Positions 8,169 through 18,199 of a stretch of DNA of 64,000 bases are shown here, in pieces. Position 1 is the first letter of the stretch. Each line of letters starts with the position of its first letter. A program made the translations under genes and the position numbers. This stretch comes from Neoarius graeffei. Taxonomy: Eukaryota; Chordata; Actinopteri; Siluriformes; Ariidae. Under the pieces are notes generated by a model. The model ran no database searches, was not told the origin of the DNA, and saw only the letters and a program-made list of their open reading frames with translations. The stretch covers positions 100,204,963-100,268,962 of the forward strand of contig NC_083570.1 of assembly GCF_027579695.1 (NCBI RefSeq), read 5' to 3'.

Positions 8169-11100
8169 CTCGTCTCGTCTCGTCTCGTCTTCTTCCGCTT
8201 ATCCAGGACCGGGTCGCGGAGGCAGCAGTCTAAGCATGGAAGCCCAAACTTCCCTTTCCCCAGACACCTCGGCCAGCTCCTCGGGAAGAACACCGAGGCG
8301 TTCCCAGGCCAGCCGAGAGACATAGTCCCTCCAGCGTGTCCTGGGTCTTCCCCGGGGCCTCCTCCCGGGGGGACATGCCTGGAACACCTCCCCAGGGAGG
8401 CGTCCAGGAGGCATCCGAAAAAGATGCCCGAGCCACCTCAGCTGGTTCCTCTCGATGTGGAGGAGCAGCGGCTCTACTCCGAGCTCCTCCCGAGTGACTG
8501 TGCTTCTCACCCTATCTCTAAGGGAGCGCCCAGCCACCCTGCGAAGGAAACTCATTTCAGCCGCTTGTATCCGCGATCTTGTTCTTTCTGTCATTACCCA
8601 AAGCTCATGACCATAGGTGAGAGTCAGAACGTAGATCGACCGGTAAATTGAGAGCTTCGCCTTTTGGCTCAGCTCCTTCTTCACCACGACGGACCGGTAA
8701 AGCGACCGCATCACTGCGGAGGCTGTACCGATCCGCCTGTCGATCTCACGCTCCATCCTTCCCTCACTCGTGAACAAGATCCCGAGATACTTAAACTCCT
8801 CCACTTGAGGCAGGACTTCTCCACCAACCTGGAGAGGGCAAGCCACCCTTTTCCGGTCGAGAACCATGGCCTCGGACTTGGAGGTGCTGATTCTCATCCC
8901 AGCCGCTTCACACTCGACTGCAAACCGCCCCAGTGCATGCTGAAGGTCCTGGTTTGAAGAAGCCAACAGGACAACATCATCCGCAAAAAGCAGAGATGAA
9001 ATCCTGTGGTTCCCAAACAGGATTCCTTCCGGCCCCTGGCTGCGCCTAGAAATTCTGTCCATAAAAATTATGAACAGAACCGGTGACAAAGGGCAGCCCT
9101 GACGGAGTCCAACATGCACTGGGAACAGGTCTGACTTACTGCCGGCAATGCGAACCAGACTCCTGCTCCGTTCGTACAGGGACCGGACAGCCCTTAGCAA
9201 AGAGCCCCGAACCCCATACTCCCGAAGCACCCCCCACAGAATACCACGGGGGACACGGTCGAATGCCTTCTCCAGATCCACAAAGCACATGTGGACTGGT
9301 TGGGCAAACTCTCATGAACCCTCGAGCACCCTATGAAGGGTATAGAGCTGGTCCAGTGTTCCGCGACCAGGACGAAAACCGCATTGTTCCTCCTGGATCC
9401 GAGGTTCGACTATCGGTCGAATTCTCCTCTCCAGTACCCTGGAGTAAACTTTCCCTGGGAGGCTGAGAAGTGTGATTCCCCTATAATTGGAGCACACTCT
9501 CCGGTCCCCTTTCTTAAAAAGAGGGACCACCACCCCAGTCTGCCACTCCAGAGGCACTGTCCCCGACCGCCACGCGATGTTGCAGAGGCGTGTCAACCAA
9601 GACAGCCCCACAACATCCAGAGACTTGAGATACTCAGGGCGGATCTCATCCACCCCCGGTGCCCTGCCACCGAGGAGCTTGCAAACCACCTCAGTGACTT
9701 CGGCTTGGGTAATGGACGAGTCCACCTCTGAGTCATCAGCCTCAGTCTCCTCAGTGGAAGACATGACGGTGGGATTGAGGAGATCCTCAAAGTATTCCTT
9801 CCACCGCCCGACAATGTCCCCAGTCGAGGTCAACAGCTCCCCACCCGCACTGTAAACAGTGTTGGCAGAGTACTGCTTCCCCCTCCTGAGGCGCCGGACG
9901 GTTTGCCAGAATTTCTTCGAGGCCGACCGATAGTCCTTCTCCATGGCCTCCCCGAACTCCTCCCAGTTCCGAGTTTTTGCCTCCGCAACTGCCCGAGCTG
10001 CAGCACGCCTGGCCTGCCGATACCCGTCGGCTGCCTCAGGAGTCCCGGAGGTCAACATGGCCCGATAGGACTCCTTCTTCAGCTTGACGGCATCCCTTAC
10101 TTCCGGTGTCCACCACCGGGTTCGGGGATTGCCGCCACGACAGGCACCGGAGACCTTGCGGCCACAGCTCCGAACAGCTGCGTCCACAATGGAGGTAGAG
10201 AACATGGTCCACTCAGACTCAATGTCCCCCGCCTCCCTCGGAAGCTGGGAAAAGCTCTCCCGGAGGTGGGAGTTAAAGACCTCCCCAACAGAGTGCTCGG
10301 CCAGACGTTCCCAGCAGACCCTCACCATACGTTTGGGCCTGCCAGGTCTGTCCAGCTTCCTCCTCCGCCAGCGGATCCAACTCACCACCAGGTGGTGATC
10401 AGTTGACAACTCAGCCCCTCTCTTCACCCGAGTGTCCAAGACATAGGGTCGGAGATCAGATGACACGACTACAAAGTCGATCATCGACCTCCGACCTAAG
10501 GTGTCCTGGTGCCACGTGCACTTATGGACACCCCTATGCTCGAACATGGTGTTCGTTATGGACAAACTGTGACTAGCACAGAAGTCCAATAACAAAACAC
10601 CACTCGGGTTCAGATCGGGGAGGCCGTTCCTCCCAACCACGCCCCTCCAGGTGTCACTGTCATCGCCCACGTGAGCATTGAAGTCCCCCAGTAGCACAAT
10701 GGAGTCCCCAGTCTGAGCACCCCTCAGTACCTCTCCCAGGGACTCCAAGAAGGCCGGATACTCTATACTGCTATTTGGCCCGTAGGCACAAACAACAGCA
10801 AGAGCCCTCTCCCCAATCCGAAGGCGCAGAGAGGCGACCCTCTCGTTCACTGGGGTAAACTCCAACACATGGCGGCTGAGCTGGGGAGCTATAAGGAAGC
10901 CCACACCAGCCCGCCGCCGCTCACCATGGGCGACTCCAGAGAAGTGGAAAGTCCAGCCCCTCTCGAGGAGCTGGGTTCCAGAGCCCAAGCTGTGCGTGGA
11001 GGTGAGCCCGACTATCTCTAGCCGGTACCTCTCAACCTCCCGCACAAGCTCAGGCTCCTTCCCCCCCAGCGAAGTGACATTCCATGTCCCAACAGCCAGC

Positions 11101-11386
11101 CGCTGTGTCCGGGGGTCAGGTCGTCGAGGCCCCTGCCTTCGACTGCCACCCAATCCACACTGCACCAAACCCCTACTGCTACCTCTGTGGGTGGTGAACC
11201 CACAGGAGGTAGGGCCCACGTCGCCTCTTCGGGCTGAGCCCGGCCGGGCCCCATGGGCAAAGGCCCGACCACCAAGCGCTCGCATACGAGCCCCAACCCC
11301 GGGCCTGGCTCCAGGGTGGGGCCCCGGCTGCGTCCTACCGGGCGACGTCACGGTCCTGGATTTTTTCTCCATAGGGGTTTTTTGGT
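8169..11386 (-). mobile_element. Rex3-like (RTE clade) LINE, near-intact and recent
   Basis: Minus-strand element ending in a (GAGAC)n tail at 8169-8185 with a very short 3' UTR, typical of Rex3/RTE elements. Compared with the full-length copy at 25801 it lacks about 150 bp of 5' UTR but keeps the ORF start. Flanking 181-bp duplications are identical, and CpG positions that are decayed in the other copies are preserved here. This points to a recent insertion. Confidence 0.9.
8199..11372 (-). pseudogene. Rex3 endonuclease-reverse transcriptase ORF with one premature stop
   Basis: One frame of about 1057 codons runs from ATG at 11372. The apurinic-type endonuclease occupies about residues 95-330 ([29 protein letters not shown]). 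Reverse transcriptase follows ([45 protein letters not shown] and the catalytic LLFADDVVLL), then a C-terminal arginine-rich domain (RGRPRTRWRDYV). The single interruption is TGA at 9312-9314; the related copy at 27762-29129 has TGG (Trp) there, in GSWEFAQP. The enzyme nicks target DNA and copies the element RNA onto the nick. The stop splits the protein before the catalytic RT aspartates, so this copy is probably dead on its own. Confidence 0.9.
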
Positions 11387-11567
11387 GAATTAAATTCCTA
11401 GCATATAAAAAATTACATGCTTGAAATATTCAGATTTTTTGATTCCATTCAGGGTTTTTTTTTTGCAGTTTGTTGTAAATATCTACCGCATATTACAATA
11501 TTAGTAGACGTTTTATATTTTGGTTTGATGAATGACATACGACCTTTGACCTGGATTTTCATGTGGT
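11387..11567 (+). repeat. Right 181-bp target-site duplication of Rex3-1
   Basis: Partner of 7988-8168; see there. Confidence 0.85.
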
Positions 11568-11777
11568 TACAATGTCAATTGCCTGTTGACATTTATTGAT
11601 AAACTACAAAACTAGAAATTAATACAAATAGCAACGAATGATTAACAAAAAGTGGAACAAAAAGATTTTCTGACAGGTTAAACATTATCAGTTAATTTTT
11701 TTACAAGCATTAAAATTACTTCCTCATTTACATAAACACCGACATCCATATATTTATATAAAAGATATTTTGTACTA

Positions 11778-11812
11778 GAACAGGATAAAGTGGCTAGAGA
11801 TAATGAGATGAG
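11778..11812 (+). repeat. SINE tail remnant
   Basis: AGGATAAAGTGGCTAGAGAT followed by AATGAGATGAGAT matches only the last ~35 bases of the (GAGAT)-type SINE. Also present in unit B (about 19755-19790), so it predates the duplication. It may be a severely 5'-truncated SINE insertion. Confidence 0.6.
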
Positions 11813-12288
11813 ATAAGATATTTTGTACTAAATATAAGTCTATGTAAAAAAATTTTAAATAAAAGCCATGTTTTGTTAATACCACATACCATTAAAAAAA
11901 AATCATCTGGGTGTCGATAATTGTGGAACGGTGTCGATAACTGTGGACAAAGGTGTCAATACTTGTGGAACGGTGTCACGTGATCTGATACGCTAAGTAA
12001 TCCGAAATCAACTCATTTTTTTCCAGTGGAAGTTTGAGTAATTATTCATGCACAATTAATGTATTGAAAGTCTTTTCTACTTTTGCAACAGCCAAAAGAT
12101 TGTTAAGGTGTCGATAATTATAGCCGCCGCTCTACTTCCCTATATATGCCTCACACTTTTTTAATGTGATATTTTATTCATGTTCTTGATTCATATGTGA
12201 GAACTGAGCTGCTTCCTTAATGTTATCAATGATTTATGCTCAGCTCTTGTTTAACTGATCACTATCAGTATGTTGATTTAAATGGTGA

Positions 12289-12383
12289 TTCTACCAAATT
12301 CCGGTGACGTCACTTCCACTTACCATGAGATGCACACATGCCGCCGTGGAGAATCAGTACACAGTGGAACGTCACAGTGGAAT
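12289..12383 (+). mobile_element. DIRS terminal fragment (unit A)
   Basis: GATTCTACCAAATTCCGGTG, ACTTACCATGAGATGCAC and GCCGTGGAGAATC match the left end of the DIRS element at 20620 and, inverted, its right end near 35430-35480. In unit A only this stub remains before the L2 LINE. A fossil fragment. Confidence 0.6.
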
Positions 12384-13671
12384 GCTCAGAAATATTGCTA
12401 AGATAAGAAATTTAATATTACTACGTACATGACGCGGAAAAACTAGTCCATGCTTTCGTTACCTCCAGGTTGGATTATTGTAATGCCTTACTGTCTGGAT
12501 GTTCCAATAAGTGCATAAACAAGCTCCAGTTAGTTCAAAATGCAGCAGCAAGAGTCCTTACTAGAACTAGAAAATATGACCACATCACCCCTGTCTTATC
12601 CACACTGCATTGGCTCCCAATCAAATTTCATATTGATTATAAAGTACTACTATTGACCTTTAAAGCACTGAATGGTCTCGCACCACAGTACCTGAGTGAA
12701 CTTCTGCTCCTCTATGACCCGCCACGCCTACTTACATCAAAAGATGAAGGCTACCTCAGGGGGCAGAGCCTTTTCTTACAAAGCCCCACAGTTATGGAAC
12801 AGCCTTCCAAGTAGTGTTCGGGACTCAGACACAGTCTCAGTGTTTAAGTTTAGGCTGAAAACATATCTGTTTAGTCAAGTGTTTTGTTAATGGTGTTTAT
12901 GAAGTAAAGGTGTAGATCTGGAGGACATAGAGTGTTTTGGTAAACTGGGATGTATGGGTGCTGTCAGTCCCCACTCGCTTGCTCACTCGAGTTTGTTGAT
13001 GGTGTAGTGGCTGGCTGCTTTATGTCCCGGGGCTCCCTCATGCCTGTGTTACCTTCTGGCTCTCCCCTTTTAGTTATGCTGTCATAGTTAGTTGCCGGAG
13101 TCCCTTCTTGTACTCAGTGCAACATGTATACTGTTCCTACTTATTCAGGTGACATTGGGCAATACCTAACAACCTGTGTTTTCTCTCTCTTCCCCCACCC
13201 AAAAAAAAAAAAAATCTGTCCGTCTGAGTTACATGTTGGTCCTGGGATCGAGATGCTGACCTCTTCTGCTCCTCGGACCTGCCTGATCCATCCTGATGCC
13301 CTGTGTCTGGTTGGAGTCTCATCGCATCGCTCCTGTGGAGGGCGGCCCCATGTGGACAGTTGGGGGTCACGCCTGGAGAACGCTCTGGACTCTTGCAGTG
13401 GTGCTTTTGTGGCTGGGGACTGCAGTTGACTTGCTGACTTTGGGACTACGGTTGTCATGAAAGGTTTTGCCCTCGGGTTTCCATTGGTGGGGGGTTTATA
13501 GCATCAACGAAGCTTACTTTATGTTACGACTGTTAATGTTAGTCACGTTGTCTGTTGTTGCCCTGATGGGGATGGGTTCCCTTTTGAGTCTGGTTCCCTT
13601 TTGGGTTCCCTTTTGGGTCTGGTCTCGGGGTTTCTTCCTCGTGTCGTCTGAGGGAGTTTTTCCTTGTCACC
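12384..13671 (+). mobile_element. L2-clade LINE 3' fragment (unit A end)
   Basis: Same L2 tail as 831-2125: frames at 12470-12890 with LDYCNALLSGC, NAAARVLTRTRKYD and RLKTYLFSQ, with the same frameshift near the end of the coding part, then the 3' UTR to TTGTCACC. It lacks the natural 3' end because the array joint follows. Confidence 0.8.
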
Positions 13672-14238
13672 ATATAAGTCCAAATACAGCACTCAGGGGG
13701 CGGGGTTTCAATCCCTCATGTAACAACTGATCCTTCTGGCTGTTTGATTGAGAACAACTTGTTCAAGAAATTGTTAACAAAAATATTTGAAGTAAGCTAC
13801 ATGAAACTAAATTCAAAAACAGGCTTCCAATATTGCAGTGCCAAGAAAAAGGGGCAGGGTCAAATACCACAGCTGGATGTCTGTGAGACAGGTCATATTC
13901 ATTTCCACACGCTTATTAAACTCTCTAGAAACCCTGGTTGTAAAACACTTCAATCACACCGTAATGTTTTCTTTAGTAACAATCCACATTTGTGACGACA
14001 GACCGTTTTTCAACAATTTAGGAACTGAAACTCATTTGGTACCTGAACCAAAGAAAAAGGGCGGGGTCAAATATGATAATTTGATGTCTGAAACCAATCA
14101 GCATTTATTTCTATGCCCTTATTAAGTGAAACGATCTGGAAAAGCTTTTTATCAAGCAAGAACTACCATATTGTGGGTTTTTTGAGCTTGCTTGATTTTT
14201 CAGTGAGAGTACTCTAAGATTTGGCCTTATCCATTATT
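13672..14238 (-). promoter_or_regulatory. Orphan U4 upstream module (unit B)
   Basis: Collinear with 2126-2694, including the GC boxes and the ACCAATCAGC element (14093-14102). The U4 body belonging to it is missing. Confidence 0.45.
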
Positions 14239-14382
14239 GTTTCTCTGTAGAGATCACCAAAAATTGCCACAACTGACTATTTTTCAAGTCACCCAGACAG
14301 GGTATTGAGTAAAACTTTCAATTAGTAACAATCATTTCTCACATAAACCTCACAAGCTATGACATTGCCTCTATACAAGAAT
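14239..14382 (-). ncRNA. U4 snRNA-like copy a' (unit B)
   Basis: Counterpart of copy a with the same diagnostic changes and the same fold-back of its 5' end (right arm at about 14388-14418). Sm-like AATTTTTGG retained. Probably a pseudogene. Confidence 0.75.
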
Positions 14383-14433
14383 AAAGATATTCTTGAATAG
14401 AGGCAATGTCATAGCGTGAGTGCTGTATTTGGA

Positions 14434-14453
14434 CCTACCATCTTGGATCAGAC
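14434..14453 (+). promoter_or_regulatory. PSE-like element for U4 copy b'
   Basis: CCTACCATCTTGGATCAGAC, identical to the unit A block, starts 62 bp before the U4 start at 14496. Confidence 0.5.
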
Positions 14454-14495
14454 CCTTTGTGAATGTGGGCATGTGTTGTTGGGGATGTGATCTTT

Positions 14496-14638
14496 ATCCT
14501 TGTGCAGAGGCAGTATCATAGCTTATGAGGTTTATCTGAGGTGTGATTATTGTTAGTTGAAAACTTTACCCAATACCCTGCCTGGGTGACTTGAAAATTA
14601 GTCAGCTGTGGCATTTTTTAAAGGTCTTTGAGAAGATT
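14496..14638 (+). ncRNA. U4 snRNA-like copy b' (unit B)
   Basis: Closer to canonical U4 than copy b: GTGCAGAGGCAGTATCATAGC region, ATGAGGTTTATCTGAGG (kink-turn residues TGAGG kept), GTTGAAAACTTTACCC, CAATACCCTGCC and Sm-like CATTTTTTA. The terminal stem is decayed. It has a PSE-like block and a 3' box. Confidence 0.78.
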
Positions 14639-14649
14639 TTTAAGCTGAT

Positions 14650-14661
14650 GTTGAAAGTAGA
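14650..14661 (+). terminator. 3' box-like motif of U4 copy b'
   Basis: GTTGAAAGTAGA about 10 nt beyond copy b'; AAARNNAGA is kept. Confidence 0.5.
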
Positions 14662-14663
14662 TT

Positions 14664-15372
14664 TTTAGGTAGTATGGTGGTATAGGGCGGCACGGTGGTG
14701 TAGTGGTTAGCGCTGTCACCTCACAGCAAGAAGGTCTTGGGTGCGAGCCCCGGGGCCGGCGAGGGCCTTTCTGTGTGGAGTTTGCATGTTCTCCGCGTGG
14801 GTTTCCTCCGGGTGCTCCGGTTTCCCCCACAGTCCAAAGACATGCAGGTTAGGTTGACTGGTGACTCTAAATTGACCGTAGGTGTGAATGTGAGTGTGAA
14901 TGGTTGTCTGTGTCTATGTATCAGCCCTGTGATGACCTGGCGACTTGTCCAGGGTGTACCCCGCCTTTCGCCCGTAGTCAGCTGGGATAGGCTCCAGCTT
15001 GCCTGCGACCCTGTAGAAGGATAAAGCGGCTAGAGATAATGAGATGAGATGAGATGGTGGTATAGTAGTTAGCACTGTTGTCTCACAGCAAGACGGTTCT
15101 GGATTTTTTGCTCCAAAGGGTTTTTCTCTGTGAAGTTTGTATGTTCTTCTTATGTCTGTATGGGTTTTTTCTGGGTGTTCTATTTTCCCCTACAGTCCAA
15201 AGACTGTTAGATTAACATGGGACAGCCTTGGGCTGAAATGCCCTTGAGCGAAGTACCTAATCCCTGGATGTGTGTGTTCACTGCTTCAGATGGGTTAAAT
15301 ACAGAGGATGAATTTCGCTATGATTGAAGTGTGCATGTGACAGTTTTTTTTTTCTTAAATAGAGGTATTGAT
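14664..15372 (+). mobile_element. Old DANA/Mermaid-like SINE split by a younger SINE
   Basis: Counterpart of 3121-3445. Head at 14664-14684, body at 15055-15372, interrupted by the SINE at 14685-15053. Confidence 0.75.
14685..15053 (+). mobile_element. tRNA-derived SINE, (GAGAT)n tail
   Basis: GGGCGGCACGGTGGTGTAGT head with tRNA-like boxes (TGGTTAGCGC; a GGTTCGA-type B box altered to GGGTGCGAGCC), body with CCTGGCGACTTGTCCAGGG, and tail GAGATGAGATGAGAT. The 11-bp duplication ATGGTGGTATA flanks it (14674-14684, 15054-15064). The empty site in unit A shows that it is younger than the array. Confidence 0.9.
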
Positions 15373-15907
15373 TTTGGCCTTGTTTTAAGATCATGTCTAG
15401 AGAGCATTTCTGTCTAAGTTTTTTTTTCTCTCTTGGAGGGAAAAAATTCTACTTTTTGAGTTTTGGTTCATGAACACAACACTAATTTAATTTGTAAATT
15501 TCTCATAAACCAACTGGCTGTGGCTTTGTTCGGTTGTTTTTTAACCGGAATTAGATATACAATTTAGAATAAGGGATAAGGGGCGGGGTCAAATATAACG
15601 GGGTCTGAAACCAATCAGCATTAATTTCATCTTTATTACATGATCTGGAAAAAGCGTTTGGATAACATGAATCACTCATGTAACCCTTAGAAAATTTTTC
15701 TAAATTAATGTGTTTCTAATCCTCATTAAAAAAAACTTACAGCCAGAGAGCTTGCAACAGAAACTTACAAGTGTTCTGTTAAAGAACCCAAATTCAAGAA
15801 GCAGAACTCTTTCACTCCCAGAGGAAAAAAAAAATTGGGTAAAAACACTCTTGATCTAAAAATAAGACAAAATTCACTATTCAATCTACTGTTTGACATC
15901 AGTTTAA
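15373..15907. other. U4 spacer (unit B)
   Basis: Counterpart of 3446-3983 with the GC-box/CCAAT module (GGGGCGGGGTCAAATATAAC near 15580) and a minus-strand GTCAAACAGTAGA (15885-15897) past the 3' end of copy c'. No gene. Confidence 0.4.
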
Positions 15908-16051
15908 AAATCTCCTCGGAGGTCCTCAAAAATTGCCACAGCTGACTATTTTTCAAGTCATCCAGGCAGAGTATTGGGTAAAGTTTTCAACTAGCAATGA
16001 TCACACCTCAGATAAACCTCATAAACTATGAAATTGTCTCTATACAAGAAT
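15908..16051 (-). ncRNA. U4 snRNA-like copy c' (unit B)
   Basis: Minus-strand U4 similarity: GAGGTTTATCTGAGG, GTTGAAAACTTTACCC, GACTTGAAAAATAGTCAGC, Sm site GGCAATTTTTGA and a terminal hairpin CCTC-CGA-GAGG. Its 5' region is more decayed than the rest. Divergently paired with copy d'. Confidence 0.75.
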
Positions 16052-16095
16052 AAAGAGCCTATCCCCAACAACACATGCCCACATTCACAAAGGCC

Positions 16096-16113
16096 CCAAT
16101 CCAGGATGGTAAG
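16096..16113 (-). promoter_or_regulatory. PSE-like element for U4 copy c'
   Basis: CTTACCATCCTGGATTGG on the minus strand, 62 bp upstream of the U4 start at 16051. Confidence 0.5.
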
Positions 16114-16838
16114 TCCAAATACAGCACTCAGGGGGTGGGGTTTCTTCGACAGGTCCATTAAAAGGGGCGGGGTCAAACACCACAGCTGGATGTCTTTGGC
16201 ACAGGTCATATTCATTTCCATGTGCTTATTAAACTCTCTAGAAACCCTGGTTGTAAAACACTTCAATCACTCAGTGAAATTATCTTTAATAATAATCCAC
16301 ATTTGTGACAACATTACGTTTTTCAACAATTTAGCAACTGAATCTCATTAGGTCATTACACCACCCTTATTAAATGAGTTGGAAAAGCTGTTTCTATTTA
16401 TGCATCTCAAAACATCAGGATCTCGTGCAAAAAAGTATTTTTTCATAATTGAATTCCAAAGAGTAAACTTTGTATAGTCACTACATGTGAAGTGAAATAT
16501 TTCAAGTCTAAATATTTCAATCATACACAAACGTGTATTACTACTAAGGATAACATTACGGTGTGATTGAAGTGTTTTACAACTAGGGTTTCTAGAGAGT
16601 TTAATAAGCGTATGGAAATGAATATGACCTATGCCAAAGACATCCAGCTGTGGTATTTGACCCCGCCCCTTTTTCTTGGCACTGCAGTATTGGAAGCCTG
16701 TTTTTGAATTTAGTTTCATGTAGCTTACTTCAAATATTTTTGTTAACAATTTCTTGAACAAGTTCTCAATCAAACAGCCAGAAGGATCAGTTGTTACATG
16801 AGGAATTGAAACCCCGCCCCCTGAGTGCTGTATTTGGA

Positions 16839-16857
16839 CTTACCATCCTGCATCAGG
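16839..16857 (+). promoter_or_regulatory. PSE-like element for U4 copy d'
   Basis: CTTACCATCCTGCATCAGG. The expanded poly-T run puts it at about -69, some 7 bp further than in unit A, which would be expected to hurt snRNA transcription. Confidence 0.5.
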
Positions 16858-16907
16858 CCCTTTGTGAATGTGGGCATGTGTCATTGGCGTTATGATTTTT
16901 TTTTTTT

Positions 16908-17051
16908 TTTTTTGCGCAGAGGCAATATCATAGCTTATGAAGTTTATCTGAGGTGTGATCATTGCTAGTTGAAAACTTTACCCAATACCCTGCTTGGATG
17001 ACTTGAAAAATAGTCAGCTATGGCAATTTTTGAAGGTCTCTGAGGAGACTT
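16908..17051 (+). ncRNA. U4 snRNA-like copy d' (unit B)
   Basis: Nearly identical to copy d: GCGCAG, ATGAAGTTTATCTGAGG, GTTGAAAACTTTACCC, Sm site GGCAATTTTTGA and perfect terminal stem GTCTC/GAGAC. The first bases are replaced by a T run, and the promoter spacing is altered. The body looks sound; expression is uncertain. Confidence 0.78.
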
Positions 17052-17061
17052 TTAAACTGAT

Positions 17062-17073
17062 GTTAAAAGGAGA
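17062..17073 (+). terminator. 3' box-like motif of U4 copy d'
   Basis: GTTAAAAGGAGA, one base different from the copy d motif. Confidence 0.45.
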
Positions 17074-18199
17074 TTAGATGTGAATAAAAAACTTGCCTTG
17101 CAGAGTCTATGTTGAGAGTATTTTTATCAGTGTGTAGCTGTTTTGTTTTTTTTTTTCTTTTAGAGTGAGAAGAAGTTCTGCTTCTTGGGTTTTGGTCCAT
17201 GAATGCAACGCTTTGATTTGTGAGTTTCTCATAAACCATCTGACTATGGCTTTGAGTTTGTTTTTTAATGAGAATTAGAAACATTAATTTAGAATAATTT
17301 TCTAAGAGATATTTGAATGATGCATGTTATCCAAACACCTTTTCTAGATCATTGGTTTCAGACTCATCCCTTTTCTTCCCACCAGAAGTGAGTGAAACTT
17401 TCCTCATCATGGCTTGGTTCAGGTCTGTAATGCATTTTAGTTGGTAAATTGTTGAAAAATGCTCTGTCACCACAGATGTGTATTATTTCTAAGAAAACTT
17501 TTATGCTGTAATTGAAGTGGAGTTTGATTTACAACCAGGTTTTTGAGACAGTTTAAACTTTCCACAATATCACACAATGAATGCTTCCCATTGTGTTTGA
17601 ATGCTAAAGGTTCCATCAGTTCTTGATGACAAACAGTCAGATGTTGAGACAGATCACAAACCACTGGTGTCAGTCTTCACAAAGCCCATTAGAAGTACTC
17701 AAACTAGAAAACTAGTGAAATGAAAACCTTATTGAATGTTATCTACAAGCTGGGAAAGGAAATGTTTGTGGCTCACACTGTATCCAGGGCATTGTTCAGT
17801 CTCACGGTTCAGACTCTCATGTCTATTATTGAAAGACATTGACTTTATATGGATGGGATCTGATGGTGATGGAAGATATTACTATGGACCCTCTATGTTT
17901 ACAGGGTCGGTGTTCTGCAAAGTATTTCTTTGTTAGTGGTTTATTTCTTCAGAGGGAAGGTGTAATGATATGTCAAGTCTGCCATCTAGTGGTAAAGGGG
18001 GGAATGGATGTTTGTTGAAGAAAGATGGCTGAATGGAACACATGGCAGTGTAACATGCTCTCACCTTGAAATCATAACAGCAGCGACAAGAGGAGGAATC
18101 AGTTTCATGCTCTTTGTTGTACATTCAAATGTCATAAAAATTCATTTTGAGTGTCAAACTTGCCCAGTACAAATATTACCTTGTGTTAAAAATATTAAA
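17074..18199. other. Unassigned part of array unit B
   Basis: Collinear with 5144-6290, with a ~35-bp deletion near 17352. It holds the diverged distal U4 block (about 17440-17590) and no recognisable gene. Confidence 0.45.

Larger units (their letters stand above)
6293..12132. mobile_element. Inverted-repeat DNA element, TA target (unit A), with insertions
   Basis: The left end GAGCAGTGGCTACAATTATT (6293) and right end (inverse of GAGCGGCGGCTATAATTATC, 12132) are imperfect inverted repeats flanked by TA. Near both ends the motif GGTGTCGATAAT recurs many times (e.g. 6325-6335 inverted, 7757, 11911, 11927, 12109). Without the Rex3, its target duplication and the 934-bp insert the element is about 1.5 kb. 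No transposase is seen. TA targets suggest a Tc1/mariner-type superfamily, which is inference only. Confidence 0.55.
2126..13671 (+). repeat. Tandem array unit A (U4-bearing)
   Basis: Unit A starts at the joint TTGTCACC/ATATAAGTCC and ends at the next identical joint (13671/13672). Contents in order: orphan promoter module, U4 copies a-d, about 1.1 kb of unassigned DNA, a TA-TIR element, a DIRS-end fragment and an L2 tail. Subtracting the Rex3 insertion with its extra target copy (about 3.4 kb) and the 934-bp element leaves about 7.2 kb. It is nearly collinear with unit B, differing by scattered substitutions and small indels. Confidence 0.85.
16052..16907. promoter_or_regulatory. Shared intergenic promoter of U4 copies c' and d'
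   Basis: Counterpart of 4128-4977 with the same mirrored modules, GC boxes and the extra ~145 bp on the d' side. A poly-T run (about 16896-16913) has replaced the last bases before d'. Confidence 0.5.

Noticed and set aside
9083-11388. Several plus-strand frames of 100-170 codons across Rex3-1
   Set aside because: Antisense shadows of the GC-rich Rex3 ORF; the same happens opposite Rex3 at 26200-29200.
8169-11567. The 181-bp flanking repeats as part of an LTR-like element
   Set aside because: The repeat occurs once at the empty site in unit B, and the inner element has a LINE tail and EN-RT ORF, so the repeats are target duplications.
14685-15053. tRNA gene in the head of the SINEs (also at 50657 and 54041)
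   Set aside because: tRNA-like A and B boxes are present, but the cloverleaf is degenerate and the sequence continues as a SINE with a repeat tail.
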